NCBI GenBank assembly: GCA_030248195.1
Contig: JASAND010015780.1
Location: forward strand, 124,001-188,000
Reading direction: 5' to 3'
DNA: 64,000 nucleotides
Source: Trissonchulus latispiculum
Lineage: Eukaryota; Nematoda; Enoplea; Enoplida; Ironidae
Of this stretch, positions 10,666-23,809 are shown piece by piece. How positions within the stretch are numbered: position 1 is the first letter of the stretch; each line of letters starts with the position of its first letter. The position numbers and the translations under genes are program-made. The notes under the pieces were generated by a model. That model worked only from the letters and a program-made list of their open reading frames with translations. It made no database searches and was not told where the DNA came from.

Positions 10666-12251
10666 AACTAAAGTCTGACCAAAAATTCTTGGAACCGAAC
10701 TGTGAGCGCTTGTCCTGAGTTAACCTTTGAAGTTAGCCTGTATAAAGTATATATTTTTAGAAACCTCAGGAGGAGGAGAATCCGGTAAAACCATCATATC
10801 CGGTCTATATCCGGTTACCGGATGCCAAATCGATAAAAACGCTTCAGATTCGGAAAGACAATGCTAATTCATTCATACTCTAGCACATTGGTCCTTGGCC
10901 CAAGACATCTCCGAAAATCCGGTCACATCCGGTCTATGTCCGGTAACCGGATGTCTAGGTCACAAAAACTGTACAGCAAGATGGGTAGGTCGTACAGTTT
11001 CGCTGATTGAATTTTTAGATTCAGCGGGTCGAAATTAGTCTATATACGAAGTTTTGTCCAATTTGGACCAAAATTGCGTGATTTATGGTCGTATCCGGTG
11101 CGAAAAAACCGGAAAAATCGGTTTTTCCGGTCTGGTGCTCGGAATCGCGGATAAAAAATGTTAGTTTTTGGCACAATGAATATTTGGGAGGCTACTTTCA
11201 TTTTACCGGTGTCAAAGTAATCGAATATCCGGTCGATTTCCGGTTCTGAGCTTTGAAATTTGAGATTTCATGGGCTATTATCTCAGTATCCGGTTGGTCC
11301 GGAAGTCAAATTATTTCATTAAAATGACATTTTGTCTATCCCTAACAAGCATCAACCTCAAATTACTTCATATCTGCTGTAATTTTTGAATGATAGCGTT
11401 TTAAAAATGGTTCAAAAATAAGTTATATTGCGTGCGACAAAGCTAAGCGTATGGGATCAAATCGCATATCCGGTTTAACAATTACACAAAACAAGCAAAA
11501 TCAGCACGTTTTTAAAACGCTATCATTCAAAAATTACAGCAGATATGAAGTAATTTGAGGTTGATGCTTGTTAGGGATAGACAAAATGTCATTTTAATGA
11601 AATAATTTGACTTCCGGACCAACCGGATACTGAGATAATAGCCCATGAAATCTCAAATTTCAAAGCTCAGAACCGGAAATCGACCGGATATTCGATTACT
11701 TTGACACCGGTAAAATGAAAGTAGCCTCCCAAATATTCATTGTGCCAAAAACTAACATTTTTTATCCGCGATTCCGAGCACCAGACCGGAAAAACCGATT
11801 TTTCCGGTTTTTTTCGCACCGGATACGACCATAAATCACGCAATTTTGGTCCAAATTGGACAAAACTTCGTATATAGACTAATTTCGACCCGCTGAATCT
11901 AAAAATTCAATCAGCGAAACTGTACGACCTACCCATCTTGCTGTACAGTTTTTGTGACCTAGACATCCGGTTACCGGACATAGACCGGATGTGACCGGAT
12001 TTTCGGAGATGTCTTGGGCCAAGGACCAATATGCTAGAGTATGAATTAATTAGCATTCTCTTTCCGAATCTGAAGCGTTTTTATCGATTTGGCATCCGGT
12101 AACCGGATATAGACCGGATATGATGGTTTTACCGGATTCTCCTCCTCCTGAGGTTTCTAGAAATATATACTTTATATAGACTAACTTCAAAGGTTAACTC
12201 AGGACAAGCGCTCACAGTTCGGTTCCAAGAATTTTTGGTCAGACTTTAGTT
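10666..12251. repeat. 1.59 kb near-perfect palindrome with dense TCCGG motifs
   Basis: AACTAAAGTCTGACC at 10666 is complementary to GGTCAGACTTTAGTT ending at 12251. The arms (about 740 bp each, 10666-11405 and 11511-12251) stay almost perfectly complementary around a loop of about 105 bp. Both arms carry many TCCGG/CCGGA motifs (ATCCGGT, GGTTACCGGAT). No ORF. Transcripts would form a very long hairpin RNA. It may be a palindromic MITE. Confidence 0.92.
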
Positions 12252-13019
12252 CCTCTCCAAAGTCAGCAGTTTTCCTGAAATTTGTGGTTTGAATAACAGA
12301 ACCTGATTTGAAAATTCGATTATGATCCTAATATTGCTCCTGAAATTGTCCTAGTCCTGATTTTATCTCTTTTCCGTCAGTCAGCCTCCCAACTTTGTTT
12401 GAACTGACTGTTGCTATTATGTGTTTCTTAAGTCTGTATTCAATGTAATTATACAGGTATGTAACTTTCATTAAGTAAAAGAGAGTTTTGTATAGGATTG
12501 TAGTTGACTAGATCGATACACACAGTGTTACAGAATTAGGGCTTCTGTTTTAACCTTTTAGTCTTAAAATTTCACCATTCGGTCACTCACTATGACTGAG
12601 CACATATGTAGAATGGAGTTTATAAGCATTAGCTGTATGTGAGCTTGCTTAGGCTAGGCAGAATGGGAAAGGATCTAAATGTATACCTTTATGTTGAGTG
12701 TTATGTCTTGAGGCAATCCTACCTGGCCATTCCTTTCAATTAGTTGAATTTATTTATTCATTCGTAAAAGACCAAGCCCATATACCACCTGACGCTGTTG
12801 TACGGGGCTGAGCGTTTTGAATTTATTCCTATGAAAAATTGCTTCATAGACTTAAACTGGACCACTTGGGTGTGTATAATGGTTTTTGTTGTGACAGGGC
12901 TCTTTTTCAATACGAAGTTTCTTTGACACTGGTTTATAATTTGAGACAAACTGTAATCTTTTGTTATAGTTGGATAGGTTGTCACCCTCACCCACCACTA
13001 GGAATAAAATGAGTTAAGC
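12252..13019. other. No recognised gene
   Basis: AT-rich sequence without a convincing exon or repeat end. An AATAAA is present near 13003 but there is no associated coding sequence. Confidence 0.5.
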
Positions 13020-14049
13020 CAGAGTTGGAAGTGGGTCGCGGGTACCCGCGGGTCGACTGCCAGGTCAGTGGGTACCCGCGGGTCAGAGCGGGTCAAGAGT
13101 TATTTTTGTCCACACCAATTTTTCGCTGAATTTTGGGCTATTTTCACCAGAAAATTTACAATTTATGTCAAATTTTCAATTTTTCCCTAACTTTTGGGTC
13201 TTTTGGATGTGTTTAAACTATTGCTTATTATAATATTGCTTTTATGATAAAATTGTTATTTCAATTGAATCTGTCTTGAATCTTCAGTCAAAAATATTTC
13301 AGTAACATTTCCCTGACATACTCATTGGCATAAATATTTTATTATCACTGAAAGCCTTTAATACCCCTGATTGACTGGCAAACCATTTCTGCAAAACAAT
13401 GCTGATTAGCTTACTACAGCCGGCAGAGCTTGAAAATCTGCTTCCTCCAGTAGATATTTACATGCCAAGCTTAAAATTTTGACATAGTTCTACGAGTTAT
13501 GATAATTTAATTTGTACTATATACTCTTGGGTGGGACTAGTAAATATGCGTGTGATAAAAGCCACTAAAATGGTAGTTCGCTACCATATCCAAGTTGGGA
13601 GTGGACAGTAATATATAAATACTCCTGCGGTAGACGTCACGTAGCTGTAAAAAATTAACCAGAATGGAGGCTTGCTCCAATCAAATGCAATTTATCTTCA
13701 TAACGTTGCCTAAATACTGGCTCTAGTGACAGATCGAGGTCCCAACACTTTTGCGATTGCATAGCTTGCTCAGAACTACCGAAAACGAAGACGAAATCTA
13801 ATGGAGTTAGCTTTGAACTTGCCAAATTTTTGTTTGAAAGTTTTAATACTTCACTATGTTCATGTTTAAAAGATTAATTTTGCTCGATGCATGCTATAGA
13901 GTACTTAAATATGTAAAAATGTCCCAATTAAAGAAGTGGGTCAAGTGGGTCGCCAAAATCTCAGTGGGTCGCGGGTCGTGGGTCGCGGGTCAGGGGTCCG
14001 CGGGTCGCGGGTACCCGCGGGTCACGAAATTTCGACCCACTTCCAACTC
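13020..14049. mobile_element. hAT-like MITE with (GGGTCGCGGGTACCC)n subterminal repeats
   Basis: Left end CAGAGTTGGAAGTGGGTCGC; right end GACCCACTTCCAACTC. Both subterminal regions are arrays of GGGTCGCGGGTACCCGCGGG-type units around an AT-rich core of about 900 bp. No clear 8-bp target duplication, so the right boundary may be eroded. No transposase ORF. Confidence 0.75.
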
Positions 14050-14867
14050 AACTAGAAACCCTCATCTCAAAATCGTTGGGGTAATTTTTCCGAGGAGAAA
14101 TTTTAGAAAAACTGAACAGTAACGCTCCGCACGACACTGTGGATACATTACAATGTTGATACATACGTCTTTCTCTTTAGTGATAAACAGGCTATGTTGT
14201 TAAGTGCTGCCTTTTCGCAATTTTTCGACTATCCGTAGACAACTAACCGTTTAGGGAGGCGATCGAGTGGACGGTCATACCAAGGCGTGCCCCTTGACTG
14301 GGCTGGGAATTAAAAAAAGACAAGCCTCAAATTCAGGGAGCCAGAAACGACACAACCTCAGCTTGTATTCATCGAAAACAACTGTGCCTTATTTTAGAAA
14401 CTTCTTTCAAGATTACTTTATAGTAATCAATTTATCTGTTTGATAGATTGTCGCTTTTTTTCTGCTAACTACGCTAATTCGCTAATTCGGTTACTGCTTT
14501 CGGTTAATGACGTTTGGAATTTCTACTTTTAAACTGGCATCGCGTAGAGGTATGGAAACGCCTTATGGAAAGAATCCACATAGCTCTACCGCTGGTGCTG
14601 AAGTATCAGGCCTTACGACAGAGGTGAATAAATGCATCGGAGAAACTCAGTCAGAAGTCAGAAATGAATAGAAATTACAGTTAGCAGTTAATTATTTAAA
14701 ATTAAATTAGTAACTGGAAAACTAAATCTAGAGATTAAATAACACCTTGAAAAGTCCGATCGAGTCCCTGAATGAAAAGATTAATGAGTTCGATTTGACA
14801 CGGTTATCTCCACAATCAAGGCGGTTAATCTTAGAGGAGGTGCCGGTTCCCCTAGACCGGTTGGAAC

Positions 14868-16612
14868 CAGGGTTTTTTGCGTCCAGATGTGCGTCTGGAT
14901 GCAAAGTTTCTTACTGGACGCAATGAAATTTTAACCGGACGCAAGCTAGACGCAACATTATTTCGGGAGAAATTAACTTTTGTAAGAGTAAAAACTTTAA
15001 ATGTTTCCAGTGCCAATATTTCCTTTTTTCCAAAAATTTCTTCGGGTCCTGGGGGCTCCGCCCCCAGACCCCCGCTGTTTCCCACTGTCATGGAATGCCA
15101 AGGTGCAAGCTCATGCCTCAATGTTATTTGTTAAGTTGTTGTCTACCTGCATCCATGTCAGATCTTTTCGAACTCATAAATTTTACTTCAATAAATATAT
15201 AGGTAGATCTTACTAGAATCATAATCGCAGAATATCCAAATTTTTTGGTTCGTCCAAAAAACGTTTTTCGCAAAAAATACGTAAATTGCAATTTGAATTA
15301 CATAATGCAAGACTACCATTTTTCTAAAATTTTCAAATACAAAAGGCCTATGTACGTGTATTTCACGATGAATTTATTGTAACTAGCGTATAGTAAAATG
15401 GGGTAACTTCGGCTGGTTTTCAAAATTTCAAGCAGTAAAACTTTTGAATTATTAGCCCAACCGAGCCTGTTTTGGTAGGTATCAATTTGACGCTTTCGAC
15501 GTCCTCTATCGCGCTCTGCTGTCATACGTTGATATTTCGAAGTGCGACATTAATTTTGGCCAGATGCCGAAGTTACCCCGGGTGGGGTGATTTCGGCACC
15601 AGCACTAAATTAGCGCGTTTTGTCGAATTAGAGATTTGTAAAAAGAGATTAAAGAGTAAAAACATTAAATGTTTCCAGTACCAATTTTTCCGTTTTTTCC
15701 AAAAATTTTTTTGAGTTCTGGGGGCTCCGCCGCCAGGCCCCTGGCGTTTTCCTTCACACTTTGTCATGGAATGCCAAGGTGCCAGATCATGTCTCAATGT
15801 TATTTGTTAAGTCGTTGTTTTGAAGAATAATGCTACACCACGCTACACCGCGCTACAACTCTTGTTTACTGATACTGTACTGACTTTATTCAAAATACAA
15901 AATTTACAGTTCCAATTTACGCCAAGAATGAAATGTAACAGATACCAAATTAATTCTTTTAAACATTTCTATTACGGATTTAATACGTAATTGCAAAAAA
16001 TCTCCAACTTCTGGGGGGCTCTGCCCCCCAGACCCTCCGCTGCTCTACTTCCAATGCTGTTTTCAGGGATCAGTATCTCTTAGAGTTTTCGAAACTGAAT
16101 CTATGTTTGATATTTACTACATTTTTCTCTATGCTAGTCCTAAACATTTCATTAATTTTTAATACTTTAATTAGTTTAATCTATTATAACATTGGAATAT
16201 CGGAATGTGTGTCAATAATATTGAAAATTACTGAAGGTATTGCGTTAGATGCAACAGGTGCCAAATAAAATCATTTTAAACATTTCCATTACGGATTATT
16301 CTGGAATTGCAAAAATTTCTTCGACTTCTGGGGGGCTCTGCCCCCCAGACCCCCCGCCCTATACATTGCCCGCATCTATATTCTATAGGTACCCTTGTAA
16401 TTGTGCATTTTAAGCAGCATCAACTTTCTAAATTGTGTAAACAGTGTTACACTAAAGAAATCATCAAAATTTTATAAATATATAAAACAATTTTTTGCAC
16501 TGAAAACACGATAAAACAAAAATTCTACCTGGACGCAAAATTTCTTAACCGGACGCAACTTAAACTTAGCGGGACGCAAGGTTGACGCAAATCCGAAAAC
16601 CAAAAAACCCTG
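14868..16612. mobile_element. hAT-like element, ends CAGGGTTTTTTG, 8-bp TSD
   Basis: Termini CAGGGTTTTTTGCGTCC and CAAAAAACCCTG are flanked by GTTGGAAC on both sides (14860-14867 and 16613-16620), an exact 8-bp duplication. TTGCGTCC/GGACGCAA motifs repeat near both ends. The interior has several CTGGGGGCTCCGCCCCCAG-type blocks. A reverse relative lies at about 18681-19752. No ORF longer than 90 codons. Confidence 0.88.
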
Positions 16613-16863
16613 GTTGGAACCGGAACCGGCAGGATTTGGAACTGGAACCGGCAGGATTTGGAACCGATTTGGCCTTGAACTAATTTTTTGCAATTTTTTT
16701 GCAAAAACAATTTTTTAAAATTTGCAAAAGCCAGAATTTGTCTTTTTTAAACAGGTGACTGAAATTGAAACTAAAAATCTAGTTTGAGCTGTGAAAGCGA
16801 AATATGGATGATGAAACTGATATATAATAAAAAGCTCAAACTAAAAGTGAAAGGAAGCTACTG

Positions 16864-17210
16864 CAGAGTTAGCGCCGGGTGGGGTACTTACGGGCCGGGC
16901 CGGATTCGGGTCCGGATCCAAAATGCTGAAGAAAACTGGATTTTGGTAAATTTAGGGATGTTAAACATTATAATTTTTTCGTTTCGAATAAAAGGTTGGT
17001 GGAACCAACAACCATGTATTAAGCATTGAGATGCAATTTTTAGTAGTTATCTAGTTGCAGTGAAATTTAAGAATGCAGTAAAGGTTTGAAATGCAAACGG
17101 GCTCGTTTTTAGATCCGGGTACCCGGATCTGGGTCTGGATGGGTCCGAGTCCGGCCAAACGGGTCCGGGTCGAGGCCGGGTCTGAAATTTTAGATCCGGA
17201 GCCAACTTTG
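16864..17210. mobile_element. Short hAT-like MITE with (GGATCCGGGT)n repeats
   Basis: Left end CAGAGTTAGCGCCGGGT; right end GATCCGGAGCCAACTTTG. GCTACTG occurs just before the left end (16857) and two bases beyond the right end (17213), an imperfect target duplication. Subterminal GGGTCCGGATCC-type repeats are related to those of the element at 17673-18443. Confidence 0.65.
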
Positions 17211-17672
17211 ATGCTACTGTTATTGAAATTGAAACTATTTTCTCGTTAAATATAACTTTAATATATATATACGTTCCTCTTTCCAATTTGGCTTTCAACT
17301 TTAAACATTTTAACTGCATTTATATTTTTTAGAAACTACTTTTTTAGAGGCGCTGTAATCTTGTCAAAGAAATAAGAAATTTTATCTCCAGTTATATATA
17401 CTCAATTCTCAGCACGTTCTGCTGAAATGTTTTGCTGTTTTCAAGATTCTGGTCAGAATCTTTGGATACCCAGTATAATCGCACCGTTGATTACGGAAAC
17501 AGTTTGCTCGACCAGACTAAAACAAGTTTTAATGTATGCTGTGTATAAACAGCGCTTGTAATGAAGCAAATTCGAAGTAAGCCAATAACCTTAAAATTCA
17601 AAGTAACAAAACGTTTAACCCAATTGTTTATTATCGCTTTATTCCAATTGTATTGCTTTTCATTGTATAAGC

Positions 17673-18443
17673 CAGAGTTGGCTCCGGCCGGGTTCAAATT
17701 GTAGGACCCGACCCGGACCCACCACATCAAACCCAGACCCGTCCAGACCCGGATCCGAGTACCCGGATGAAAATAAAGTCCTTTCGCTTATCAACGATAG
17801 AAGAGACAATTTTTTAATTTCACTGTCAGCTTACTACTTAATTATAAGGTATTTCTGTAAATAGTATACTAAAGGTGTAATCCCCATATTTATTTTATTA
17901 GTTTCACGACGTCATATAATAATTTGAGTAACAATTAGACTGCAGGATTGGGATATCAGGCAACTGCTTTTAGCAATTGTTGAAAACTTAGAATTTCCGC
18001 TTTCACCCTCTAGCTAATTTAACTAATATTGATTAAACAATCGTAAAGCAATTTGAGTAAACAATCGTCAGCTATAACTTATCTGGAATTGCACTCATCG
18101 TCATCATAACTTCTAACGAAAGGACAAAGTGGTGCGTGGTGCGTCCATATATGCAGAGAACTGGGGTTTGCAAATAAAGTTGATAACTGAAATTTTTGAA
18201 CTGAAGCAACAGAAACTTGCCAATATTTAGTATAACAAAATTTTTGACTACCTATCCATGCACTAGATAGGCAATAATTTATTCCCAAATCATTAAATGT
18301 ACCTAATTTTTGTGGTTTTCATTGTGGTTGTACCCAGACCCGGATCCGGACCCGCGGCTACCCGGACCCGCGGTCCAAAAGTTAGACCCGGCCCGGCGCC
18401 CGCGGGTCCGCGCCGCGGGTACTTGGACCCGGATCCAACTCTG
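17673..18443. mobile_element. hAT-like MITE, CAGAGTTGG ends, exact 8-bp TSD
   Basis: CAGAGTTGGCTCCGGCC at the left and GGATCCAACTCTG at the right are flanked by GTATAAGC on both sides (17665-17672 and 18444-18451). Subterminal arrays are GACCCGGACCC and GGATCCGGGTACCCGG units. The core is AT-rich and non-coding. This is the best-supported example of the CAGAGTTGG group. Confidence 0.92.
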
Positions 18444-18680
18444 GTATAAGCCTTGCAGGAGGCCTGCATCAAATCTTAAATATGTTAAGCTTGTAATTAC
18501 AAATTTTGTATATACTTGGAACCGGGAACCGGAAGCTAGAACCGGAACTGGTTTGAAAATTGGAACCGGCCTCAACTCTAGTTAGTTAGTCTACCTCCAG
18601 TGAAAAGAAAAGAAGTCTTAGAAAATCACACCGTGACAGACAACGCCAACTAATAGTATGTTCGCTGGCATGTTGGTCCC

Positions 18681-19752
18681 TGGGTTTTTTGGTTTCGGAT
18701 TAGCGTCAACCTTGCGTCCCGTTAAATTTAAGTTTCGTCCTGTTAATAGAATTCTTGTTTTATCGTGTTTTTAGTGCAAAAAATTGGTTTATTTATGAAA
18801 ATTTCGATAATTTCTATAGTGTTACGCTATTTAGACCATTTAGAAAGTTGACTCTGCTTAACTGTAATGCACGATTACAAGATTACCTACAGAATTGGAT
18901 GCATCCAATATACCCGGCTGGGGGAGGGGACGGAGTTCCCAGAAGTTGAAGAATTTTTTAAAATTACGGCATAATCGGTAATGGAAATGCTGAAAACTAT
19001 TTTATTTGGCATCTATTGCATCTAACGAATGCCTTGAGCAATTTTCGATATTATTGACACGCATTATTCTGATATTTCGATGTTAGTTAATCTAATTAAA
19101 GTATAGAAAATTTATGATATATTTAGGAATATCATTGAGAAGAAAGGTAGTAAATATTAAAACATACATTCCGTTTCGAAAACTCTGAGAACTTTGTGTA
19201 TTTTTTGCGAAAAAACGTTTTTTAGAAGAACCAAAAAATTTGGGTATTCTGCTTCTGCACAAGTTACAAATTTTGTTAATTTCGGGGTTTTACTTTACTA
19301 CTAATCTTGATCCTGCCTGACCTGTTGAATGAAAACAATATAAATGCTCATTCTGCATTATGCACCTAGTAAGATCTATATTTTTACGAATATATAGAAT
19401 TATATAAATATATACTATATAAATAATATATATGTAATACCTATATAAATCTATATATCTCTTCTGAAGTGAAATTTACGAGTTCGAAAAGATTTGATAT
19501 GGATGCAGGTGGACTTTAACTTAACAAATAACATTGAGTAACATTGAGGCATGACCTTGCACCTCGGTATTAAAAGAGAAAGTGGGAAACACCGGGGGTC
19601 TGGGGGTGGAGGCCCCCCCGCAGTACCCGAAGAAATTTTTGGAAAAAACGGAAAAATTGGTTCTAAAACATTTAACGTTTTTACTCTTATAAAAGTGAAT
19701 TCCCGAAATAATGTTACGTCTAGCTTGCTTTAAAGGGACTGAAAAAACCTAG
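18681..19752. mobile_element. Diverged reverse relative of the CAGGGTTTTTT element
   Basis: Begins CTGGGTTTTTTGG, the complement of the right end at 16612, and ends near GAAAAAACCTAG. GCGTCAACCTTGCGTCCC and ACGTCTAGCTTGC match the 14868-16612 element in inverse order. No clear target duplication. Confidence 0.7.
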
Positions 19753-20184
19753 TCAGCCATTGAACATTTTATAGTGAATAAAGCCGACAAGAAAACCGCT
19801 AAAGTAAGAATTATGCAAGAATTATGGTTTCTCCGACTCAGCTCAGACTCAGCTAAGTTCTTAATTATTGTATTTTCCCTATGTTTGTTCCCTTACTAAG
19901 TATCCCTGTAACTTTGCTAACTTCGTTCTATTCTATATTTGTTTTTATATTTGTTGCAGATTCAGAACTTGCTTCAACAAACTCAGGATCGATTTCAGTC
20001 TATGTCGGACCAAATCATTAAGAGAAATATCCTTTTTAGTCAGGCGAATTGTATGTAGGTGTAAATAAATAAAATCTGCCGTATCAATACTGCAGGCAGG
20101 TTCTTGCCATTGCTTTGTATGCTGGACACTGGCCGCTAGCTGGGCATTTTAATAATTTTTATAAAATCTGACACAAAAATGTGT
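19753..20184. other. No recognised gene
   Basis: AT-rich. One open frame at 19868-20068 has no recognisable similarity. I see no repeat ends. Confidence 0.5.
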
Positions 20185-21473
20185 GTACAAAATCTGTAAG
20201 GCCTCCAGTGAACTCAATATACGTTGTAACCCCATAAAACCATATATTTTCGGAATCCTTGCAGCGAGACATATAATTTCATATTTTTTAAGATTTCAAA
20301 AATTTTAAAATATCGGTTTTTCGGGGAACTTTTCGGACCGTTCAAGCTATTCAGCTCATTCGTTCAGAAACATTTTCCCGTCCGAAGGCGCATCGATTGA
20401 CACAAGAACGAAAATAATCGGTTGAGAAATAAACATTTTATTTCAAAGTTTCGTTTGTCCATTTCCTTTGATGTTTGCCACTTTTTGCAACTTTGACTGG
20501 TTATTACTCGCGAATCGCTCAATGGAAAATTTTTTCGATTGGATTTTCAGGACCGCCTAGGCGCCCGCTTTCATCTAATATATGCGATAATTTAAAATTT
20601 GAAAGTAGATTTTTTGAAAAATACCACTTTTTGACCAAAAATTTCGGAAAAGCAGATTTAGCAAAAGTGAGTAAAAGTAACATAATCATAAAATTCAAGC
20701 TGAGCTGAATCCAACGATATAAAGCTTTTGTTGCTACGACTTATATTGCGCCAGCAATGAATTTTTAAACAATATCCCTTATTTCAACTGGTTTTTGGCT
20801 CTCTTTGATGTTGCCGCCGTGATTTGACTGAAGCAGTGTAAACTAGCAAAACCAGCTGAAATAAGGGATATTGTTTAAAAATTCATTGCTGGCGCAATGT
20901 AAGTCGTAGCAACAAAAGCTTTATATCGTTGGATTCAGCTCAGCTTGAATTTTATGATTATGTTATTTTTACTCACTTTTGCTAGAATCGCTATGCCGAA
21001 ATTTTGGATCAAAAAGTGGATTTTTCAAAAAAATCATCGACTTTCAAAATTTGAAATACCACATATATTAGGTGAAAGCGGGCGCCTAGGCAGTCCTGAA
21101 AATCTAACAAAAAATTTTTCGGTTGAGCGAGTCGCGAGTAATAAACAGTCAAAGTTGCAAAAAGCGGCAAACATCAAAGGAAATGGAAAAACGACATTTT
21201 GGAATAAAATGCTTATTTCTCAACCGATTTTTTTTCGTCCTTGTGTCAATCGATGTGTCTTCGGACGGGAAAATTTTTCTGGAAGAATGAGCTGAATAGC
21301 TTGAACGGTCCGAAAAACTTCCCCGAAAAACCAATGTTTTAAAATTTTTGAAATTTTAAAAAATTTTAAAATTTATAAAAATATTTGTCTCGCTGCAAGG
21401 ATTCCGAAAATATATGGTTTTATGGGGTTACGACGCATATTGAGTTCACTGGAAGCCCTTACAGATTTTGTAC
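20185..21473. repeat. 1.29 kb palindrome with ~615-bp arms
   Basis: GTACAAAATCTGTAAGG at 20185 is complementary to the segment ending at 21473. Arms 20185-20799 and 20848-21473 remain paired with scattered mismatches (for example TTGTGTCAATCGATG and ATAAGGGATATTGTTT). The loop of about 50 bp contains GGCGGCAACATC. Open frames within it are palindrome artefacts. Confidence 0.9.
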
Positions 21474-21483
21474 AGTCAGACTT

Positions 21484-23577
21484 ATTTCGCCTGAGAAACA
21501 TTTCAAAACAATCCCGGTGTAAAAATTTGAATTTTAGAGAAATTCACTTTAAGGGGGGGCTACGAATTTCACTAAAAGTTCGATGTTGGAAAAGCTAGCT
21601 AGTCTTTTGCCACATAATAGTATTAGTGTAAAATAGTTTAAAGTTTGAAAGAATTCCATACAGCGTAGCGTCCTGTGGAGCCATCAGAAGTTGGTGTTAT
21701 CGGTCCAAAGCTCGACATGACACGTACGCAAACTTGGCCTCGCCCTGTTCGCTATGTGCAAGGCACAGTACCAAAATTTTCCAGAAATAGTCCTGACATA
21801 TAGCGCTTTGATATCGTGTAAAATAATCCTTAGATCAATGTATACTCTTCTGTGAGATACAATCAAAGTGCGAAAAATTGGGTGTTGTAGGTCTATAGGG
21901 GTGGAGGTTAACTAACTTCTAATGAGCTGTGGTTTACCAAATGAGCCAAACTTTGCTGCAATTAATACTCCAAATATCTGTCTTTAACTTTGGTATAAAT
22001 GACGTGATTTCGTTAATCTCTGTGTTCGCAGTGCTGGATTATATTATCGATATTGTCGCTGTTATTTGGTGCCATTTCGAAGATGTGAGCCAATTACTCC
22101 AAAGTACTGTGGCAGAATCGGCTGAAACTTTGCACATTACAGGCCAGTGAGTGTACCAATATGTGCCGAAAGCTATGTCACTAAACCTCACTCCAATGTT
22201 TAGAAATGCTGGATTGATTTCTCAAAGTATGGATGGCGATCGCTCCAAAAAGCTCTAAGACAGTTGTAAGCGCATACAGAACGAAGGAAGCGTCATATCG
22301 AAAAACGGATTTCATATTCGGATTCAGCAGGTCAAATAACCCCTATAAGCACCTTTTCGGCGAAATCGGAGACAAAAAATTTTTCGACCCCATTTTTATT
22401 GCGCTTAGCTAGCTTTTCAGGCCTAAAAATAGGGTTATTTCTTAACAAAAAGTTTGCTAGCACACTAACCAGAAAACCAAAACCCTTGAAACTCACAGAT
22501 AGTTTGCCCCTATTGGAGCCTAATATCTGGTAAAAAGCTGGGGTAGACTAGGGGCTGTCAATTTTATTAGATCGAAAACGGCGCACGGTCACATTGCAAC
22601 TTTTTGCCAAATTTCAAACTTTGAGCTGTTATAGCTGAAGAAGGAAGCAACGCTCGAAAGCCGGAATACTTTTAATATTTAGCACTAGTAACAGTTAACA
22701 TTTATGGCTAAAAGTTTCAGAATTGGTCAAACCGTTAATCCACCAGAGCTGAAAAAACCTTTTTGAAAAATCCCATTTTTCGAACTAAAATTTGTACTTT
22801 GGCGTCCTGCCAAAAACGGTGTATATGAGATATATTGTTGCCCACCCTAAACTTTTTTAATTTGATATCTTGGCTAACGTTGGGGGGAAAAGTAGGTCTC
22901 TCCAACGATGTCGTGCCAACCCGTTCGTAGCCCCCCCCCCTTAATCAGTCAGAACTTTAACAATGGCCCAGCCTACACACAGCCTTAAAAAGACTCCTGT
23001 AGAAACTATAGGAATTCTTGTAGTTTTGTGCAAAAGTGCTCCTGTGGGGTCAGTCACAAGCGGAGTTTCCTGTTTTTTTCCACAAAAGTAACTTTTGTAT
23101 TTTTTACCGGCCTCTCGAATAGTAAAAATCACAGGAATTTCCTGTAGAAAATACTAAGGAAACCTGCAGTTTTCATTACAGGAGAATTAGAGAAAATTAT
23201 AGATTATTTATTATAGAAAATTTCTACAGGTCATCCTTGGTTGGTAGTATTTACCGGATGTACTTTGGTAGAATGGATTACAGGCCGCTCCAGTAAAATA
23301 TCAGGTTTTGTCTTGTAAAAACTGTAGGTTTAGTATCTGATTAGGATTGTCAAAAAAGTCGAACAAAACTACGCGTTTCTTTAGTATTTTTCTACATGAA
23401 ACTCCTGTAATGCACTTTTGCAGAAAACTACAAAAATTCCTGTAGTTTCTACAGGAGTCTTTTTAAGGGTGTGTGTAGACTGGGCCATTGTAAAAGTTCT
23501 GACTGATTAAAGTGAATTTCTCTAAAATTCAAATTTTTACACCGGGATTGTTTTGAAATGTTTTTCAGGCGAAATGA
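21484..23577. mobile_element. Inverted-repeat element with CTACAGGA-rich interior
   Basis: ATTTCGCCTGAGAAACATTTC at the left pairs with the complement ending at 23577. Pairing continues through CACCGGGATTGT/ACAATCCCGGTG, then past the TTAA insertion site into AATCAGTCAGAACTTT and the TTAAAAAGACTCCTGTAG block (right side 23440-23510). The left arm is split by the TTAA element at 21553-22940. The interior is dense in CCTGTAGAAA motifs shared with the element at 25734-26670. Confidence 0.8.
21553..22940. mobile_element. piggyBac-like non-autonomous element (TTAA TSD)
   Basis: TTAA at 21549 and 22941 flank the inverted termini GGGGGGGCTACGAA and TTCGTAGCCCCCCC. The host inverted-repeat arm reads through when the element and one TTAA are removed, which confirms insertion. 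There is no transposase ORF in 1.39 kb. The interior contains the AATCGGAGACAAAAAATTTTT core also seen in several palindromes. Confidence 0.88.
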
Positions 23578-23801
23578 TGTTACTGTAGCGAATTTGGACG
23601 AATTTCAACGAGAAAGCCAAAAATACCCGAACCAAATACTGACCAAATACCTTTAGTTGCCAGAATTGTGAATATTTTGCTATCAAAAAACTCTCCCTAC
23701 TTTTACAGAAATGATTCGCAATTTAATCTAATTCAATCAACATGTCATTTTGTTAATTTCTCTAAATCTGTAACCTGCTAGAAACTTTGCTGCCGACTGC
23801 T
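23578..23801. other. Short unassigned spacer
   Basis: AT-rich, with no gene or repeat end recognised. Confidence 0.4.
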
Positions 23802-23809
23802 GCGGGTAG

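Larger units (their letters stand above)
14832..18580. mobile_element. hAT-like element with (GGAACC)n ends, carrying three other elements
   Basis: Left end TAGAGGAGGTGCCGGTTCC; right end GGAACCGGCCTCAACTCTA. GGAACCGG arrays are subterminal on both sides. The same family is intact at 31102-37388. This copy has been invaded by elements at 14868-16612, 16864-17210 and 17673-18443. No target duplication is visible for the host element itself. Confidence 0.7.
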
